Positions 58,958 to 64,000 of a DNA stretch of 64,000 bases are shown one piece after another. Each line of letters begins with the position of its first letter. Position 1 is the stretch's first letter. The notes below the pieces were generated by a model. That model was given only the letters and a program-made list of their open reading frames with translations, searched no databases and was not told where the DNA came from. The position numbers were made by a program, and so were the translations under genes. Origin of the DNA: Cryptomeria japonica (Eukaryota; Streptophyta; Pinopsida; Cupressales; Cupressaceae); the NCBI RefSeq assembly GCF_030272615.1, contig NC_081412.1, positions 40,230,791-40,294,790 on the forward strand, given 5' to 3'.

Positions 58958-61583
58958 ATTCCAATACTAGTTCACTTAATCCATGTCAAATGAAGTAGCT
59001 AAGAGTCATTTACTTTTTATGTCCTCATCATCTTGAGAGTAGCAAATCCCCTACTTTACATTTCGGTGAACCTGATGTGAATGGCTCATGTTAGATTTCT
59101 TGGTTCAATATTTTTATGTATTTAAAATTTCTTCTCAATTTTTTTTAAAAAAGTTTTGGATGATTCCCTATTTGACTACCTAGAGGCATGTCCTTCTACT
59201 CAAAATATTGTTACACAAAATCCACCTTTAGAATATCCTTCCTTGTAGGAGGACAAGTCCATAAAAATGATTGTAGTTTCTACTACCTTGGAAGGGCTAA
59301 GAGACCAATAATTTATGTGAATCTAGATAGTCCTTTTCTAAAAATATCACATTCTATTTGTTTTGTTCCATTTGAAACTGATTTATCAAATATCTTTACA
59401 ATGTTTACATGATCTAAAGCTTCTTCTTATTGTGCAGTAGCTCATACTTACAATAATTGAAGGAATACATAAAATGTTAGTCAAGCTACTTCTTTACCAC
59501 TTTCTCAACTAGATCTTCCTCAAGCACCTAAACCTTTAGTCAAGCAACTAGGTGAGTATTATATCATTGAGAAACTTAATATTAATCTCACTAAGATCTT
59601 ACACTGGAGTTTTCTTTGAAATGCTCCAATTTATCAAGAAATGCTTTAGGAAGCTCTTCAAAAGATTATATTACCTTCTTCTAGTAGGATGACCTATGTA
59701 AATACATTGATAGATAATATTTGAGAAATTTTTCAAAATATTACATGCTATCTACATGAGCTCCCTCTTCTAGATGTATGAAATCAAGTATATCCATTTA
59801 TGATAATTGTTTATGTTAATAAATTTAGCATTAGGTGAACTCTCATTGACATTTATTTGGCACTCAATATTTGTAGTCTCAATCTATTACCTAAAATTAG
59901 GGTTGATTCAACTTATCTTATATAGGAAATGTACTTCTATGGATTAATATTTCAAACTAGTTTCAAAGTAGCTCATCTTTCCTTTTGACTCATGTTTTAT
60001 TGTAAAAACAATACTGTTGAGTATGAATCCCTTATTGTTGGCTTACATGTCTTGATAGTATCAGAGATTAAACATATTTTTTATTTACGATGAATTGGAA
60101 TTAATCATTAATATTATTACAAGAATTTATTAGGGTACGAAGTGTAAGGTGTTTCAATATTGAGATTTATCTTTAACTTTCCTTAGTCACTTCACTTTAT
60201 ATACCATTGATGATGTTCGTAGGAGAGAATCATAATGTAAATGCAATGGAAAGTACAACTTCCTTTGTATGTCTTGCATATAGTGCAGATGAGTATATGA
60301 CTTTTTGGTGAAAAATCTCCACTCTCTTATCGTCTTAGATAAACCTAAACTTCATAGTTCTATATTTTTGAATATAGACTTTGGGAAATGGTATTCACAT
60401 ATCTATAACTATCTAAATATTTAAAACTTTCCCAAGGATGATAGTAAGAATAATTATGTAAGGATTCAAAACCTTTCAGCTCATTATATAATCTTACCTA
60501 ACATTCTTTATTGTAGATCTTATAATTGTCTTCTTCTATAATGTATTACTAAGATGGAAATGCCCCTTGCCCTCCAAGAAGCCCATTAAAGTTTTAGGGC
60601 TACATAGTTTGGTGGTAAATAATTAGTTCATAAATTTATACACATGGGTTACTATTGGAAATAATGGATGAAGACTCCCTTTATTTTGTCAAGAAGTGTC
60701 CTTAATGTTATTTGAGCTCCTACATATGACCTCAATGCCCAAGCTTCTCCTTACCCTTCTAAAACATGAGGTCTTGATATCATTGGTAATATATCTCCTC
60801 CTTGTAAAAGACATACCTTCATTATCACAACTATTAATTACTTTACACAAATGAAGTGAGTTAAGGTTGTTTTACTTCCATCCACTACTATTGAAGTAGT
60901 CTATAACTTTCTTCTAAATAATATAAAATCTTATTTTTCATTTCCTTCTACCCTATTTCTAATAATGGTACATCATTTAAGAAAATAAGGTAAAATAATT
61001 ATTGTAGAAATTTTATGCTGATCATCTTTTTCTACACCTTAAGTACTATCTTCAATCCAATGGCCAAGTTGTAGCATCTAATAAGAGCATTGAGAAAATC
61101 TTGCATAAATAATTAACAAGCATGGTAAACATTGGCACACTCAGATAACTTATGTATTATAGGCCTATCACTTAATTGTTTGTATGGCTATTGGTACTAC
61201 TATATATAACCTCATGTATGGTGCTAATGTTATTATACTTCTAGAGTTGGAAATTCTGACATTATGAGTTTCCCTTAAAGGGTTGATTGATAATGACACT
61301 TATCGTATGAAATGTAGAAATCAACTTAAATTTCTTGATGAGTTTTTATTAAAGGACCTCAAGTGCCTTGATAAGTAGAAGATATTTTACATGGAATGTC
61401 AAATTATGATATTGCTATTAAGATTCAACTGTATAGTTTTTTGCGCAGTGGTTTGCAAGAACCCATCTCTCATTATAATGAATGGTCCACTTAGCATCTA
61501 TTGCATCTAGGTGACTCTCACAAAGGTGAAGTATATGGGTCAAAGATTTTGAATCAAAAACTACATAGTTGAATCCTAATAGT
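58958..61583 (+). pseudogene. Decayed Tat-like gypsy element
   Basis: Continues 44860-45173. The LTR ends CCCTACTTTACA at about 59054, followed by TTTCGGTGAACCTGATG, a primer-site position like that at 46893 and 62761. Further on, traces of pol: NNTVEYESLIVGL (second RNase H) near 60010 and an integrase-like ITTINYFTQMK near 60825. Stops are very dense and no frame is usable. Much of a full element is missing. Confidence 0.7.
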
Positions 61584-62759
61584 TGTAGTGTCATAAAATT
61601 GCAACCCTAGCAATTTTAACCATATTTGAGGTCCTCACCTTGGCGATGACATCCTCCTTCCTAACCAAGACCCCTTTCCTGCATTTTCACCCTTGAAACC
61701 CTCCATGTCTAGGATTTTTTTCTACCTTAGACCCTATCTGGGCCCCAAAATAGGGTAGGATAGGGGTGTGGCACCCCTGTCTCCACTCCTTAGGGTGGCC
61801 CTAAGATGGGTCTTCCTGGTCCCCTATGCATAATTTGACCCTCGGGGTTTTCACTACTCTTTACCGGCCTTCAGTGAATGAAAATTGATCCTCTAGGCAT
61901 GTATAAAAGGGAGTTGGTTTTCTCATTTGCAGAAGGAGAAAAACCGACTGGAGATACACTATAGGTGAAGTTCAAGCTAGGCAACCTCCATCAATCATTA
62001 TCAAGTATTCAAGTATTCAAGTCTTCTTCATTCATCCATTGGCACAATATTACAACATTAATTTGCAAGCATGTGTGTGTGTTAGGGTTTTGTCATGTTA
62101 CATGCCATTTCATGCAACAATTGTGATTACATTCAAGAAGCAAAGGGATCATCATCAACAAATTACAGATCTACAAGGTATACAATTTTATTATTTACAT
62201 TTTAGCATTTGCAATTACTTTCTTTCAAGGTTGATTCCTCAACTGAGTTTTGACTAAGGAAAACCCCTATCCACAACCCTTCTCCCCTTCTTTTCTATGT
62301 GTAGGTTCTAGGTGTGCAGTTGTATTTTCTGATTTGGACTCCACTTACAAAGGCGGAAAACCCCTTTTTGTTTTGCAGAGTTTTTGGAGGACCATGTACA
62401 CTTTCACCACAATCACGACAAATTTTCTCCAAATTTGTAGGGTAGATTCTCATCAATCTAATTAGCTCATATCCGAAGTTACAATGTGATCCCAAACTAG
62501 TAGCTCCACATCTCACTCATTTTCTCTCTGTGTTTCACATAGTCAACGAGTCAACTTTCCTATTTACAAAAGAGGGCACAAAACACTTCAACCCTTGCAA
62601 TCCACTTGGAATTCACATCCTTGCCTCCCTTGGATTTGGATCTAGTGGATTCAAGCCCCTCTTTTGAATGTAATGTTTCCCCCAGGTGAATATCATCCTA
62701 GTGACTTTCTTTTTCTCTCCTAGGTGGGGAGTCACTAGGGTTCAATTTTCCACTTTACA
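61584..62759 (+). repeat. 5' LTR of the last gypsy element
   Basis: Starts TGTAGTGTCATAAAATTGC, ends CACTTTACA. TATA box GTATAAAAGG at 61901-61910. ATTCAAGT words repeat near 62005-62030. Confidence 0.78.
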
Positions 62760-63369
62760 TTTTGGCGAACCCGATGTCTTACACATTAATTCTGATTTCT
62801 CATTATTAGATCTAATTAATTACAATTTTCATTTCCAAGTTTGATCTATTTGTAAATTTTAGAGGTTAATGGCATAAAAAACCCTAAATTTTCATTTTAA
62901 GAAAATTAAGCTTGTGAAGAGTAAAATTTTAATTACTTGTTTCAGATCTCATTTCTATTTCAAAATTGCAATTCAAATCTGTCTCTTTATTCTAAAAATT
63001 TAGTGGTTAAATAAAAAAACCTTAATTTTTGAGATTCTTTTATTTTCGACCATTGACTACAAATTTGACTGATCTAGACATCTCAAAATCAGTTGCTTTT
63101 TTTGGATTCCAAAATAATATCATAATACTTATAACTCTTGGAAAATTTTGAAAAAATTTGGTCGGACCGTGTGCAATTTCACCACGGTCCTTGACTTTTT
63201 TCCCGAAATTTTGGGACACGGAATTGACTATATTTTTCTGCTCAAATCCAGAAAATTAGCATACTTTATCAATTAATTAAAATTCAAATCTTAAATTAAT
63301 TTTCATAAAAAGGTCCTAATTTTAGATCTTCTTTTCCAACAAATTCATATTTTAATTAAGAGACTTTCT

Positions 63370-64000
63370 ATGGCAATTAATAAATTGGATTTACTTGCTC
63401 TTTCGCATACGATTACATTGCTTTTTGCATATATTTACTACAATCATGTGTCGGATAAGAGTTTCTTTCATTTCCTATTACTCCTCTTTATTCATAGCGC
63501 TTGGTCATATTGTGTTGTTAGGATTTCCAAATTCTTTTCTTTTCAAATTAATCTCAAAGCTTTAATGTGTTAGTTTTGTTGTATTGTGGTGATGTTGTTA
63601 ACAAAATGCATTTCATATGTTAATCACTTAAAAGATTTTGTAGACCCTAAACTTAGAGATCCTAACACTTGTACCTCTCCTAGGGTATCTTGTGTGGATG
63701 AGATGAGAACTAATTCTTTAACCAATGATCTTTCTAAAAAAGAGCAATCATTGGAAAGTATTATGGACTCATCTTCTTCTTATACACATACCCTTGAGCA
63801 AGGGGGGCAAAATCAAAACATCAACAATCTTACATCTTTAGATCCTCCTTATTCTCCTAAGATATATCTTGAACATCAAAGTATATGTAGGGAGGATGAT
63901 GTCATGTGTTTTATTCATGACCTCTCCCCTCACATAGAAATAACTAAAAATAAGGTCTTAGATGATGAAGATCTTCCTCCCCAATCTTCCAAAAATAATA
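63370..64000 (+). pseudogene. Extra ORF near the 5' end of the last element (one stop, open at the end)
   Basis: The frame from the ATG 63370 has one TAG at 63571 and is then open to the last base, 210 codons in all. The first 80 residues are rich in Leu, Phe and Ile and could include a membrane segment. The rest is hydrophilic, Ser/Asn/Asp-rich. No Gag motif. Tat/Ogre elements carry an extra frame of unknown function upstream of gag, and this position fits. An alternative start is the ATG at 63592 after the stop. The function is unknown. Confidence 0.5.

Larger units (their letters stand above)
61584..64000 (+). mobile_element. 5' part of a gypsy element, cut by window end
   Basis: LTR at 61584-62759, then TTTGGCGAACCCGATGTC, then a leader and a reading frame. 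The 3' half lies beyond the window. The LTR matches the fragment at 38190-38836. Related to the decayed element before it. Confidence 0.75.

Overview
The window looks like repeat-rich nuclear DNA of a seed plant, most likely a gymnosperm such as a conifer. That is an inference from the long nested LTR retrotransposons, the AT-rich spacers and the absence of compact host genes; no marker gene proves it. I found no intact host protein gene, rRNA, tRNA or CRISPR array. Nearly everything recognisable is mobile DNA, broken mostly by nonsense changes.

Left block (about 155-37675). Two ends carrying TCGGATATCC-type motifs and purine/pyrimidine tracts lie in inverted orientation and enclose what may be one large DNA transposon. 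Inside each end is a satellite array with a 10-bp register (7099-8508 and 35065-37265). Between them are a broken hAT-type transposase gene (9268-11326 plus 25879-26608) and a long unknown gene (28710-32146). Without later insertions this unit would be about 16 kb. Three LTR elements entered it: a 6.6-kb element in the left purine tract (424-7049, TSD GAGGG); a Ty3/gypsy chromovirus on the minus strand inside the hAT gene (11327-25873, TSD CATGG); and, inside that chromovirus, a second copy of the first family (16493-23056, TSD GCTGA).

The family present twice (424-7049 and 16493-23056) is the most interesting find. It has LTRs, an initiator-Met type primer site and three polypurine tracts before the 3' LTR, but no protease, integrase or reverse transcriptase. 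It carries a 385-residue coiled-coil protein with four CCHC knuckles and a second protein of about 1,075-1,085 residues of unknown function. Both copies keep both reading frames free of frameshifts and differ mainly by point changes and stop codons, so the proteins were probably made until recently.

Middle (37675-44860). AT-rich DNA holds an inverted LTR fragment (38190-38836), a possible MITE (38906-39869) and a higher-complexity stretch (42280-43660) of unknown nature.

Right block (44860-64000). A decayed Tat-like gypsy element (44860-45173 and 58958-61583) is split by a 13.8-kb Tat-like gypsy element (45174-58952, TSD CAAGT) with two RNase H domains, decayed gag and tandem repeats. A further gypsy element begins at 61584 and runs off the window; it has a complete 5' LTR and an unidentified reading frame open to the last base.
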